Below are positions 37,871 to 46,820 of a stretch of DNA of 64,000 nucleotides, one piece after another. The notes under the pieces were generated by a model. The model was not told the origin of the DNA and ran no database searches. It was given only the letters and a program-made list of their open reading frames with translations. The first letter of the stretch is position 1. Each line of letters starts with the position of its first letter. Origin of the DNA: an uncultured beta proteobacterium (GTDB lineage Bacteria > Pseudomonadota > Gammaproteobacteria > Burkholderiales > SG8-39); NCBI GenBank assembly GCA_902826155.1, contig CADEDU010000008.1, positions 29,080 through 93,079 on the forward strand, written 5' to 3'. A program made the translations under genes and the position numbers.

Positions 37871-37888
37871 ATGCATGTGCACATGCAT
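37871..37888. repeat. Perfect 18-bp palindrome
   Basis: ATGCATGTGCACATGCAT is perfectly self-complementary and lies in non-coding sequence downstream of the hybrid kinase gene. It could be a regulator or recombinase site. No second copy was noticed in the window. Confidence 0.8.
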
Positions 37889-38055
37889 TGCGGCGACATG
37901 ACAATCAGAAGTCGCGAAGCCTCGTCCGGTCTTGGGCCCGATCGCCGGACCACGCTTTACCAGGGCCGCTCGTGAGCTGACCATCACGCTCGCCGCGCAC
38001 CCATCGGTGAATGCTCGGTTCTGATTCACTATAGCGGACGATCAGGGGAGATGGG

Positions 38056-41000
38056 CTACGCGTGCGTGACCGCGGCAATGGTTGCTTCAGGGGTCACAAG
38101 CACTCGGGCGAGTTGCTCTTTACGGAACGGCTTGGCGAGATAGTCGTCCATTCCCGCAGCCAGGCAACGCTCCCGATCGCCTTGTACCGCGTTGGCGGTC
38201 AGCGCGACGATTCGCACGTGCGTGGCGCAGCCCGACTCCTGTTCGGTCTGGCGGATCGCAGCGGTTGCCGCGAAGCCGTCCATTTCCGGCATTTGGCAGT
38301 CCATCAGAACGACATCGTACCGGTGATTTGCAACGGCGCTGACCGCTTCAACACCATTCTTGGCGCAATCAACCTCCCAGCCGAGTTGCCTAAGCATTGA
38401 CGTCGCGATGGTTCGGTTGACCATGTTGTCCTCGGCGAGCAGGACGCGCCCTGGCTTGTTCGTCTCGATTGGAGCAGCGACGTCGGCAGCCACTGCGAGC
38501 ACCGCGGCCGGCGCATCCAGCAGCCGATGCAGAATTTTCTCCAACTGGGACCGACGCGCCGGTTTATTCAGATAGGCGACGATCCCGGCTTCGCGTGCGG
38601 CCTTCGCACCATCGGCGGGCATCACCGATGTCAGCATGACCAGCGCCGGCTCGACGATCGTCCGATCGTTGCGGATCGCATGCGCCAGTTCTATGCCGTT
38701 CATCCCAGGCATCTTCATGTCAATGAAGGCGACCTCGACTGCTTGAGCTTTCCCGCCCGCACGAAGGCTCGCGAGCGCTTGCGCACCGTCGCTTGCGGTC
38801 TCGACCGACAGACCGAGCGATTCGAGCTGACGCTTGACGATATTCCGATTGGTGCCGTGGTCATCGACGACGAGCACGCGGCGATGCGCGAGATTGCTGG
38901 CGGCGGCGCTGGTCGGCCAGCGCTCGTTCGACACGGTCGGGACGACCGGGATTGTGAAACGAAATATGGACCCCTTACCCGGTGCGCTCTCGAGCTCGAT
39001 TGTGCCCCCCATCGCATCAACGAGCTGTCGCGAGATCGCGAGCCCCAGTCCGGTGCCGCCATACTTGCGCGTCGTCGAGCTGTCCGCTTGCGAAAACGGC
39101 AGGAAGAGTCGCTGCTGCTGTTCGGCGCTCATACCGATTCCGGAGTCGATGACCGAAAATCGGATCGGGCAGGCGCCGTCCGCATGCGTACACGCCTCGC
39201 CGACGCGCTGCACGACAATGCTGACCTCGCCCGCGTCGGTGAACTTGATCGCGTTGGCGGCGAGGTTGGTCAAGATCTGACGCAACCGCCCAGGATCGCC
39301 GATCGCGTTGATCGGCACATCCTCGTCGATCTGGCAGAGAAGCTCCAGGCCTTTGCCATGTGCCCGTTCGGCGAGCAACTCGCCCACGTCTTCGGCGACT
39401 TCCCACAGATCGAAGGGAATCGATTCCAGCTCCAGCCTGCCCGCTTCGATCTTCGATAGATCCAGGATATCGTTGATGATCCCTAGCAACGCTTCGCCGG
39501 AGCGATGCGCCATCATCACGAATCGACGTTGCTCCTCATCGAGCGTGGTGTCGAGCAGGAGATCGGTCATCCCGATCACACCATTCAATGGCGTGCGGAT
39601 CTCGTGGCTCATATTGGCCAGGAATTGCGACTTGGCCAGACTCGTTTCATTGGCGGTCCGCTCTGCCCGCTCCAGCGCCTCTTGGATGCGCTTGTGCTCG
39701 GAGATGTCGATGACTGTGCCGATCATTCGTACGACGTTGCCAGCCACGTCGCGCTCGACGACTTTGCCGACCGACTGAATCCAAATCCACTCACCCGAGT
39801 CGGCACGAAAGCGCTGCTCGAGCTTGTAGTGATCCGTCTCGCCGCTCAGCACGATCGCCCGCATCTGACGCAGCTGCTCGCTGTCGTCAGGGTGCCGTAG
39901 CGGCGCCAGGTCTTGCATGCTGGTTTCGGTCACCCTGGCCGGCTTGCCGAGCATCATGCTGAACCGCTCGTCGAACACCAAACGGTCGGTTGGGACATCC
40001 CAATCCCAAAGACTGATACTGGCGGCGCTCAAGGCAATATCCAGCCGCTCTTTGGCGCGATCGAGCGCCGCCTCCATCTGCTTGCGAGCGGTGATGTCGC
40101 GGGAGATCGTCACGATGGTCCAACCGTCATGCCTGCGCAACGCGCTGCGCTGCAATTCGGCGATGATTCGGCGCCCACCGCCAAGAGTGGCGACCACCTC
40201 GGTTGCAACGCCATTGGGGCCATTCGCGATGATTTTGTCGAATGACTCCTCAATCGATTGCCGGTCCATCGACAACAGATCCTGCGGTCCCATTGCAAGC
40301 AATTGCTGGCGCGGATACCCCGATCGTCGACAAGCGGTTTCGTTTGCATAAATGAACCGCATGGTGGCGCGATCCGTAAGATAGATTGAGTCACCTGACA
40401 TATTCATGGCGGCGCGAAAGTTCTTCAGTTCTTCGGTCGCGGCAGAAATCTCGATGGTCCGCGCAATAATGCGCCCTTCCAGATCGCTAAGCAGCGCGCG
40501 CAGGGACCGCTCGGCGCGGTTGCGACCACGGTCGACCCGGTGGACAACAAAGATCAAGACCACGTAAAGCACCGAAAACACGAAAGCGATCGATCCAAAA
40601 ACTGACCACGCCCCCGCACGTGCCGCCGCGAAGAGCTGGGTAACGTCGTCGTAGACCTCGAAGACGGCGACGATCTCGCCATTGCCGTCCCGCATTGGAA
40701 CGTACGAGGAAAGGAGATCGCGATCGAAGATCATCGCCTCGAATGCGCTGAACTGATTGCGGTGGGTGAGCTCAGAGACAACCGTGCCATCGCGGGCCTT
40801 CAGAAAGCCGCCGTTTCCGCTCTTGTCCTCGCCGATCTGACGGTCCTCGGTCGAGAAGACTGTTTTGCCGTTCAATGCGTAGATCTTGACCTTTGCAATG
40901 CCCAAACCACGCATCTTTGCGTGCACCGACTCCTTGAGCACTTGGGTCTCGGGGCGTGCTCGTAGCGCATCGCCATTGAGATCTCCAACTCGGTCGACGA

Positions 41001-41253
41001 ACCTACCAAACTCGGGCCACATGGCGTTGGCAAACAACACGGTGAGCCCGACGTTGCTGCGTTCGACTGCGGAGATGAGTTGGTCTGCGGCAATGCGCTG
41101 CAGCATCGCGCCCAGGGCCACCGCCGCGACGAGACTGATAGCGAAGCTTGCTAGAACGAAGCGGCGAAACATAGGCGATGACTGCTTGTCGTGAGTGACG
41201 TTCACGTCAATTGCCCGCGCGCTGCGGCCGCCAGCCGCCACGTGGCGGGTCAT
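38056..41253 (-). CDS. Membrane hybrid histidine kinase (PAS-PAS-HisKA-HATPase-REC-REC)
   Basis: 1065 residues: TM1 about 30-50, an extracytoplasmic sensor of about 165 residues, TM2 about 216-238, two PAS domains (about 275-390 and 400-520), HisKA with His550 ([11 protein letters not shown]), HATPase (N box LTNLAANAIKFTD, G box [12 protein letters not shown]) and two receivers with phospho-acceptors Asp845 (FIDMKMPGMNG) and Asp985 (LMDCQMPEMDG). It autophosphorylates and relays internally; with no HPt domain present, a separate phosphotransfer protein would be needed. Met28 (41172) is an alternative start nearer TM1. The gene lies between two direct copies of a coupling-protein tail, suggesting it is a passenger of an integrated element. 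Confidence 0.93.
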   Translation of the reverse strand: MTRHVAAGGRSARAIDVNVTHDKQSSPMFRRFVLASFAISLVAAVALGAMLQRIAADQLISAVERSNVGLTVLFANAMWPEFGRFVDRVGDLNGDALRARPETQVLKESVHAKMRGLGIAKVKIYALNGKTVFSTEDRQIGEDKSGNGGFLKARDGTVVSELTHRNQFSAFEAMIFDRDLLSSYVPMRDGNGEIVAVFEVYDDVTQLFAAARAGAWSVFGSIAFVFSVLYVVLIFVVHRVDRGRNRAERSLRALLSDLEGRIIARTIEISAATEELKNFRAAMNMSGDSIYLTDRATMRFIYANETACRRSGYPRQQLLAMGPQDLLSMDRQSIEESFDKIIANGPNGVATEVVATLGGGRRIIAELQRSALRRHDGWTIVTISRDITARKQMEAALDRAKERLDIALSAASISLWDWDVPTDRLVFDERFSMMLGKPARVTETSMQDLAPLRHPDDSEQLRQMRAIVLSGETDHYKLEQRFRADSGEWIWIQSVGKVVERDVAGNVVRMIGTVIDISEHKRIQEALERAERTANETSLAKSQFLANMSHEIRTPLNGVIGMTDLLLDTTLDEEQRRFVMMAHRSGEALLGIINDILDLSKIEAGRLELESIPFDLWEVAEDVGELLAERAHGKGLELLCQIDEDVPINAIGDPGRLRQILTNLAANAIKFTDAGEVSIVVQRVGEACTHADGACPIRFSVIDSGIGMSAEQQQRLFLPFSQADSSTTRKYGGTGLGLAISRQLVDAMGGTIELESAPGKGSIFRFTIPVVPTVSNERWPTSAAASNLAHRRVLVVDDHGTNRNIVKRQLESLGLSVETASDGAQALASLRAGGKAQAVEVAFIDMKMPGMNGIELAHAIRNDRTIVEPALVMLTSVMPADGAKAAREAGIVAYLNKPARRSQLEKILHRLLDAPAAVLAVAADVAAPIETNKPGRVLLAEDNMVNRTIATSMLRQLGWEVDCAKNGVEAVSAVANHRYDVVLMDCQMPEMDGFAATAAIRQTEQESGCATHVRIVALTANAVQGDRERCLAAGMDDYLAKPFRKEQLARVLVTPEATIAAVTHA

Positions 41254-41646
41254 TCGAAAAGAATCGCGACCGATCGAGGTTCATATAGGAGGTGGCAGTG
41301 AAACAAGCAATAAGGAGCTACAAGGGGGCCGCTTGTTCGCGCAAGACGCTTGAAGGCACTGCGCCAGCCGAAACTAAGACGCTATCCTTCGTATCGGTCG
41401 GTCGAGCATCAAATAAAACGGCGCTCGGCGCGCAGTTCGCAATGCGTGCTACACGCCATGGTGTCTGCAGTGACAAAAGTCTCGCGATGAACCGTCAGAA
41501 CCTTTTGGCAATAGGAACCTAGGCGGCGAGGCTTGCCCGGTCACCAAGGGGTTTTGTCCGCGCAGAGCTCGGTGCCGTCGACCACGATGCAGAGCGGATC
41601 ATCAGCGGCGCGTGCGCAAATAGTCACGCCAGCATCGGCATACTCC
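41254..41646. other. Intergenic region upstream of the hybrid kinase
   Basis: 393 bases, less GC-rich than the surroundings. It should contain the kinase promoter on the minus strand. It also carries a small plus-strand ORF with a very good ribosome site (41298-41522, listed separately). Confidence 0.5.
41298..41522 (+). CDS. Possible 74-residue small protein
   Basis: GTG at 41298 is preceded by AGGAGG (41287-41292) at ideal spacing of five bases; the in-frame GTG at 41292 is too close to that site. The product is basic and polar with several Cys (KQAIRSYKGAACSRKTLEG at the start) and has no membrane segment. It resembles no family I know, and it diverges from the kinase gene. Real or chance cannot be decided from one sequence. 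Confidence 0.3.
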   Translation: MKQAIRSYKGAACSRKTLEGTAPAETKTLSFVSVGRASNKTALGAQFAMRATRHGVCSDKSLAMNRQNLLAIGT

Positions 41647-43626
41647 TCAAGTTTTGCCCTGCGGTCCCGCTTTGGCGGCAGCGCCTTCGTCCTTCGGCGT
41701 AGGCGCCGACACGCTCGGCATCGAGCGATTGCGTCGCTTTCTCTGGGTCGGGTTGGACTTCGTGCGCGCGCTCGAAGCAGGTGGCTGACTACCCGCGTCG
41801 ACATCGACCGCATCGGCCAGCTTCGGTGTCCCTGGCAACGCATCTGCGAGGACGGGATCGCTGCGGGGACCCACCGTTCTCGGTATCGAGTCGGCGCAGT
41901 CAGCACTAATCGCTGAACCAGCTTTCAACGTCCCCTGATTCGCAACCTTCACCGGACTGGTAAACACCACCGTGGCCAGCCGGTGCGGCCCATAGAACGC
42001 ACCGACCCGTGGCGGCAACGTCAGCAACGTATTCATCGGGATCAACGCCTCTTCCTGATCCCCCAACGTGCGCTCGCGCTGCCACACCTCACCGCCGACG
42101 TCGTTGACTTCGGTGCGTTCCATGCGAGCCACTTTGCGTAGCGCGGTACCGCTCATGTCGGCCGCCCAGCGCGCGGTGTCCGGATCGCATTTGTAGAGCA
42201 GCTTCATCTGGCAGTTGGCGCGCACGCTCGCTTCGATGGCGCGGGCGTTCAGCGTGCGATCCTCAGGTGCAAGCAGGTCCTGCACGCTTTGATGCAGCAC
42301 GATCATGTTCACGCGGTTTTGCACGGTCGTGGCGAGCGCATTGGACAGTTCCTGGCTCACCAGAAACTTGAGTTCATCGATGGCGATGGTGAGGTGTCGA
42401 TCGCGCTGCGCGGCCATGGTTTGCGCGAGCCGGCACGCCTCTTTGATGAATACCAACGTGGCTTTGCGCAGGATCGCCGAGTCGATATCGCCGGCGAAGT
42501 AGAGCACCCAGCCGTGCCGCAGAACGTCGGCAACTTGCAGCCCTTTTTGCTTCGGATTGAGGGCCGGCACGAGCGCGAATTCCCGCAGCCCGTCATGCAG
42601 TCGGCGCGCCTTCGCCTTGAGCGGTTCTCCGTCCGCATCCAAGGCTTCCAGCGCATCGAGCAATGAGGCGATCGAGCCGTTCGAGTGCGCCAGAATCCGA
42701 TCGAGAATCCGCCGTTCCTGGCCTTTGTAGAAGTCGGCATCGGTGCCGGTGTCGGCCAACCCGAACGCGCTCACGATGCGCTCACGCCGATCGAGCAGCG
42801 AGCCCGCCATGAATGGGTGCCAGCCACCCAGATCGTTCAACAGGTCGACCACGACAAACCGCCTTCCGACCCGTTGCGCCGCGTCTTTCAGCACCCACGG
42901 TCCCCACTCGTCGTGCTTGGGATCGACGTAGATCACCGCGTGCCCGCAGCGCACCGATTGATCGAGCAGACACCCAAGCGCCACGCCCTTGCCGAAGCGC
43001 GTCGGACCGACGCACTGGAGGTTGGTCTTTCGGATCAGTTCCGCCGGTTCGTACACCGGCCGATCCTGCTGATCCAGACCCACAAAAAACCACCCGTCGC
43101 GGTAGTAACGCCGCGGCTCGAACGACTTCGGTTGTAGCGCGGTGATTGCCGCGCGCACATCGCTCAACACATCGACTTCGGTGCGCTGGCGCATCGCGCG
43201 CAACCAGGCACTGAACTCGGGCGCCACCCAGCGTTGATAGGTGAAACGGATGCCAGCGCCGATGGCCAGGCCCGCGGCCAGCAGCCACCCCCGATCGGCG
43301 AAGGTCTGCACCAGAAAACCCAGCGCCGTCCGTTCGGCCGCGGGATCGGTGCGGTGATGCACGAATCCGTACAACAACACCATCACACCCGGCAATATCA
43401 CGCCCACCACCACGGCAATCGCACCGCACGCATGGCGGGTCACGATCAGCACCAGGTCGATCAACGTGGTGTCGATATCGCGGGCGCGTAGCGGGAACGG
43501 ATTGATGATCGCGATCAACGCAACGATCGCCGCGAGCAGCGCGTAGCTGGTGTGCAGCTGAAGCTGCATCAACCAGGCAAGCGCGTCGGTGAGGGGCGAG
43601 AGCAATCCATCAGGCACGTCGATCAC
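41647..43626 (-). CDS. TraD/TraG-type conjugation coupling protein
   Basis: 659 residues from GTG 43626, preceded by GGAGG; the open frame continues upstream to 43770 but without a ribosome site. It has N-terminal membrane segments (about 26-44, 67-89, 113-127), then a VirD4/TraD-like ATPase domain with Walker A GPTRFGKG (207-214), VIYVDPKHDEWGP and a Walker-B-like AIDELKFLV; VLHQSVQDLL is also typical. Such proteins bring the relaxase-DNA complex to a type IV secretion channel. The C-terminal 110 residues are Pro/Ala/Ser/Lys-rich and duplicated at 37361-37673. No relaxase or other transfer gene is in the window, so this is an isolated piece of a conjugative element. Confidence 0.88.
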   Translation of the reverse strand: MIDVPDGLLSPLTDALAWLMQLQLHTSYALLAAIVALIAIINPFPLRARDIDTTLIDLVLIVTRHACGAIAVVVGVILPGVMVLLYGFVHHRTDPAAERTALGFLVQTFADRGWLLAAGLAIGAGIRFTYQRWVAPEFSAWLRAMRQRTEVDVLSDVRAAITALQPKSFEPRRYYRDGWFFVGLDQQDRPVYEPAELIRKTNLQCVGPTRFGKGVALGCLLDQSVRCGHAVIYVDPKHDEWGPWVLKDAAQRVGRRFVVVDLLNDLGGWHPFMAGSLLDRRERIVSAFGLADTGTDADFYKGQERRILDRILAHSNGSIASLLDALEALDADGEPLKAKARRLHDGLREFALVPALNPKQKGLQVADVLRHGWVLYFAGDIDSAILRKATLVFIKEACRLAQTMAAQRDRHLTIAIDELKFLVSQELSNALATTVQNRVNMIVLHQSVQDLLAPEDRTLNARAIEASVRANCQMKLLYKCDPDTARWAADMSGTALRKVARMERTEVNDVGGEVWQRERTLGDQEEALIPMNTLLTLPPRVGAFYGPHRLATVVFTSPVKVANQGTLKAGSAISADCADSIPRTVGPRSDPVLADALPGTPKLADAVDVDAGSQPPASSARTKSNPTQRKRRNRSMPSVSAPTPKDEGAAAKAGPQGKT

Positions 43627-44797
43627 GGTGCCTCCGAGACGATTGAACCCCCGCCACCGATTATGCGAGCGCTTTGTGCCGGTGAGCGATCCGCCCGACG
43701 TTACAAGTCGTGCGGGACATCGTTCTCTGTCTGGCCGGTGTTGGCCGCGCCGGGCCAATAGCGACGACATCTCTCGTCACTTGCTCTGCCTGCAGGCTCG
43801 CCCTGTCGGAGTGACACTGGCGGTGACGCGCGCTTGCACGACGCATGATCCGCTTTGCGCCCGCGCACTAGGGCGCGCGAGCGCCGTGAGAGGGGGCCGC
43901 CCTCTCAATCGCTTGGTCGCCTGGACGTTGCCCAAGCGCTTGATTCACCCCGCGCCTTTCCCCTGGACGGTCCAAGGCTTGGAGGGCTACGCCCTCGCGC
44001 GGTCAGTGAGCCTCTGGACGAGTTCACTGCCTCGCGCTTCACCCGCCGCCGTCTGCGCGCTTCGCGCTTGACCCCGCCGCTCGCGGGCTGCGTCGCAGTC
44101 GGCCGAGCGGCCGCCTTGCGCCTGGTCCGGGCGTTCCGCCCGGAGGCCCTGGACGGGCCCCCGCGACCGTCGGGGTCAAGCGCGCGTGGACCGCGCGCTC
44201 GACGGCGGCCCCCGATCGCACGAACGCGCCGTGGGCGGCGACGTTCGCGCTGGCCCGCGCGTGGGCGCGCGTGCCTCGGGTCCGGGGCGTGTCTCGGGCT
44301 CGACTGGGGCGAGCCGCTCGCACGCGTGATCGGTGCGTGGGGCGCACCGATCACCCGAACGCGCCCCCGTGCCACTGGGGTGGCCCGGTGACGCTCGCGT
44401 TCGTTGGGACGAACGCGTCGGCCCCTGCGCGGCTAGGCCGCCGCTGCGCCCCGTCCACGCGCGTGCTGGGGCCCGCGCGGGCGGGTTGCAATCCGCTGTT
44501 GCAGCAACCCGATCGGGCGCGCCGCAGCGAATCCTGATTCGCGATCCTCCGCGTGCGCGGCTGCGCACAAACGAGTTTTTCGGCCGAATGCGATTGTTGC
44601 AGCGTGTTCGGCCCGCCGTGCCGCGCCAGCACGAAATCCGGGTGCGCGCGCCCCTAACGATCGCTAATCAGCGAGATCGTCGTCACAGGATCGCACGCGT
44701 GTAGCGAGCGCCGATCCACCTATCTGTCCAGAGGGCGGCCAAGCGCGTTCGAGCCGAGGGAGCATCTGCCAGCCCGACCGAGTTGACGCCGGTGCAG
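43627..44797. other. Gene-free, very GC-rich region between a coupling-protein gene and a GGDEF gene
   Basis: About 1.17 kb in which no reading frame shows protein character; the frames present give Arg/Ala/Gly/Pro-rich shadow translations on both strands. From about 43870 to 44615 the sequence is a series of hairpins, listed separately. GC reaches 80% in the 60 bases from 44161. Confidence 0.7.
43872..44613. repeat. Hairpin array of more than ten stem-loops with recurring TGGG or TGGAC loops
   Basis: Perfect or near-perfect stems read along the plus strand. 43872-43885: GGCGC, loop GCGA. 43888-43906: GAGAGGG. 43910-43938: CGCTTGG. 43982-43996: GAGGGC. 44004-44029: CAGTGA. 44126-44144: TCCGGGCG, loop TTC. 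44179-44199: AGCGCGCG, loop TGGAC. 44221-44247: CGAACGCGCCG, loop TGGG, one bulged base. 44256-44271: CGCGCG, loop TGGG. 44297-44315: GGCTCG, loop with TGGGG. 44326-44354: GTGATCGGTGCG, 12 bp, loop TGGGG. 44371-44384: GCCAC, loop TGGG. 44396-44417: CGCGTTCGT, loop TGGG. 44483-44510: GGGTTGC. 44553-44568: GTGCGC, loop GGCT. 44582-44613: GGCCGAA. The loops of the first half repeatedly contain CTGGACG. It may be a large structured RNA, a transfer or single-strand origin, or a composite repeat; the active strand is unknown. Confidence 0.75.
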
Positions 44798-45964
44798 TCA
44801 TCGCTCCGGTTCCTTTAGGGCACGGGGCGCGCGCTTGTCGCGGTACATGGCCTGGTCGGCCATTGCGATCAGATCCTCGGCGTTGGCGCCGTCCTGGGGG
44901 AACAAGCCGATGCCGACGCTCGCGCTGACGTGCAAGGTCAGCGCACCGCATCTGATGGGATGGTGTAACGACTCTGAGATGGCGTGCGAGACGCGTTCGG
45001 CCGTATTCGCGTTCAGGATATTGGGCAGGATCACCACGAACTCGTCGCCGCCCACCCGGGCCACCGTATCGTCGGCACGGACCGTCGCTCTGAGTCGTGC
45101 GCTCACTGCCTGCAAGACGCCATCGCCGATCCCGTGCCCGTGGGTATCGTTAATCGATTTGAACTGGTTGAGGTCGATGAATAGCACCCCAACCCAATGG
45201 CCACGATCGAGCGCAAGTTCGATCGCGTGGTGCAAACGCTCGGTGGCTTTCACCCTATTGGGCAGGCGCGTGAGCGGGTCGAGTAGCGCCTCTTGACGCG
45301 CGGCGTGTTCGGCGGCAACGCGCTCGGTGACATCGACCAATGTTCCGACCGCATGCAACGGCTCGGAGCCGGTGCCCCCCAGGAATCGTGCCCGCGCGTG
45401 AACCCAGCGGCTAACGTGCACGTTCGTAACCAGACGCGCGGTCCAATCGATGTCGGGAGGCTGTGTGCGCAACGCTGCCCGGGCGGCGCTGCGCACGGAT
45501 TGGACGTCGCTCGGATGAATGAAGTCCAACAACGGACGCCCTAGAGATTCTTCAACCGAGTATCCCGTGAGCACGTGCCAGGCGGGATTCACGAACAGAA
45601 TATGTCCGTGCGGGTCGGTGCGACAGACGATCTCCTGAACGCTGTCGATCATGGCGCGAAGTTCTTGTTCGCTACGGTGTAATTCCCGCGTCAAGCGCTC
45701 GCCCGCTTGCACGGCAGCATGTCTGCCGCGAATCAACCACACCAGGAGCATGGCGAGGCACAGGCTGCAGGCCATGCCGGCGACGAGAATGGCGTTCGGC
45801 AACGCGTACAGGTTGGCGGTTTCAATCTGGCGCTCGAAACGTAGCTGCCAGGTTCGGCCGCCGAAATCCAACATCTCTTGGCGTGCCAGCGTACGCACGC
45901 CATCGTGCCAGGCAATCGACGGCTGGCCCAGAAACACCAACCGGGCTGTCGCTGTAGCCGACAT
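44798..45964 (-). pseudogene. PAS-GGDEF part of a frameshifted CHASE diguanylate cyclase
   Basis: Downstream half of a gene split by a frameshift. It begins with the tail of a CHASE domain (RTWQLRFERQ), a membrane segment (about residues 54-80), a PAS domain (about 92-215) and a GGDEF domain (about 220-380). The catalytic motif GGDEF and the inhibitory RxxD site (RADD, five residues before it) are intact, so the cyclase part would make c-di-GMP if translated. The ATG at 45964 lies inside the sensor region and has no obvious ribosome site. It overlaps the upstream frame (45822-46787) in the +1 frame. Confidence 0.85.
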
Positions 45965-46787
45965 CGTCGATCCTGATTCGGGTGCGCTCGAGCAGTCGTT
46001 GACTGACCATTGCGCGCACCATCTCGGTGACGCTCACCAGCGCTGATACCTGGCCGACGAACGCTCTGGCGCGCTGCGCCGCGACGGAGCGGCGCTCCCC
46101 ATTGCCAAAGATCGGCGCACGCAAGATGACGGTCGGCGCGCGTGCGGCGTCCTGCACCAGTTGCAATGGTGGCGAGGCCTGCGGTACACCGCGATCGCGG
46201 GAGCGTTCCATGAGTTCACGCCGCGCGGATTCGGCTACCTGATCGTGGCCGAACGCCGCCTCGTTACTGCGCATCGGTTCGTTGTAGAGAACCGGCACGT
46301 AGAACGTGCGAATGCCGGGTGGATGCACCGCATACGCCGGATAACCTTGGGAGTGCAAGGTGCGATCGGAACGCACGCCGCGCTCGAACTCGGCAAGCTC
46401 GGCGAGTCGCACCAATGGCGCGTACTGCAACGCTCGCAATGCAGGGTATTGGCGGGAAGCGTCCAGCCCGCTCACGTAGCGGTGAAAGTCGATGCGACTC
46501 ACGTTGGTCGACGCCGCAAAGAACGCCTGCATGTTGCCGAGCATGTCCAAGTAGCGCTCGATCGACCGAGTGATGCCATCGACGGCGGCCTCGGTCTCCT
46601 CCCGAAACGCGCGATGCAACTCATTCTCTGCGTCCCGCAACGCCAGTCGCCACCCACCCACCGAGCCGGCCATGCCGATCAGCACCACAATCGTCGGCGC
46701 GAGCAGGATTAGCCTCCGACTGACCGTACCCCTGATGCGGATTCGATGGCGCAGCGCTGAACGGGTGGCCTGATACCTCTGATGCAT
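45822..46787 (-). pseudogene. CHASE sensor part of the same frameshifted diguanylate cyclase
   Basis: Upstream half: TM1 (about residues 25-48) and a CHASE extracytoplasmic sensor domain (about 75-280; YVSGLDASRQYPALRALQYAPLV and GYPAYAVHPPG are typical). After RIRIDDVGYSDS (about 45930-45975) the frame runs into unrelated sequence, while the expected continuation (LVFLGQPSIAWHDGV) lies in the next frame. A single-base insertion or a two-base deletion explains this. It follows the NarL-type regulator at 46821 by 33 bases. The fault could also be a sequencing error. Confidence 0.85.
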
Positions 46788-46820
46788 CGTTCGTTCGTGT
46801 TGACCAGGCCGTAACGGCGG

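Larger units (their letters stand above)
37132..38055. other. Gene-poor stretch with a coupling-protein fragment and an 18-bp palindrome
   Basis: About 920 bases between the third receptor and the hybrid kinase. It holds the hairpin at 37234-37259, the coupling-protein 3' fragment at 37361-37673 and the palindrome at 37871-37888. In 37674-38055 I recognise no coding sequence. Confidence 0.6.

Noticed and set aside
41541..41906. 121-codon minus-strand frame overlapping the end of the coupling-protein gene
   Set aside because: It lies in a different frame from the well-supported coupling protein, and its only unique part (about 35 residues) matches nothing I know.
43855..44391. 178-codon plus-strand frame (and a 156-codon minus-strand one) in the hairpin region
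   Set aside because: Composition is Arg/Pro/Ala/Gly with no domain, both strands are equally open because of GC content, and stem-loops explain the sequence better.
43872..44613. CRISPR array
   Set aside because: The hairpins differ in stem sequence and spacing; there are no identical repeats separated by unique spacers and no cas genes.
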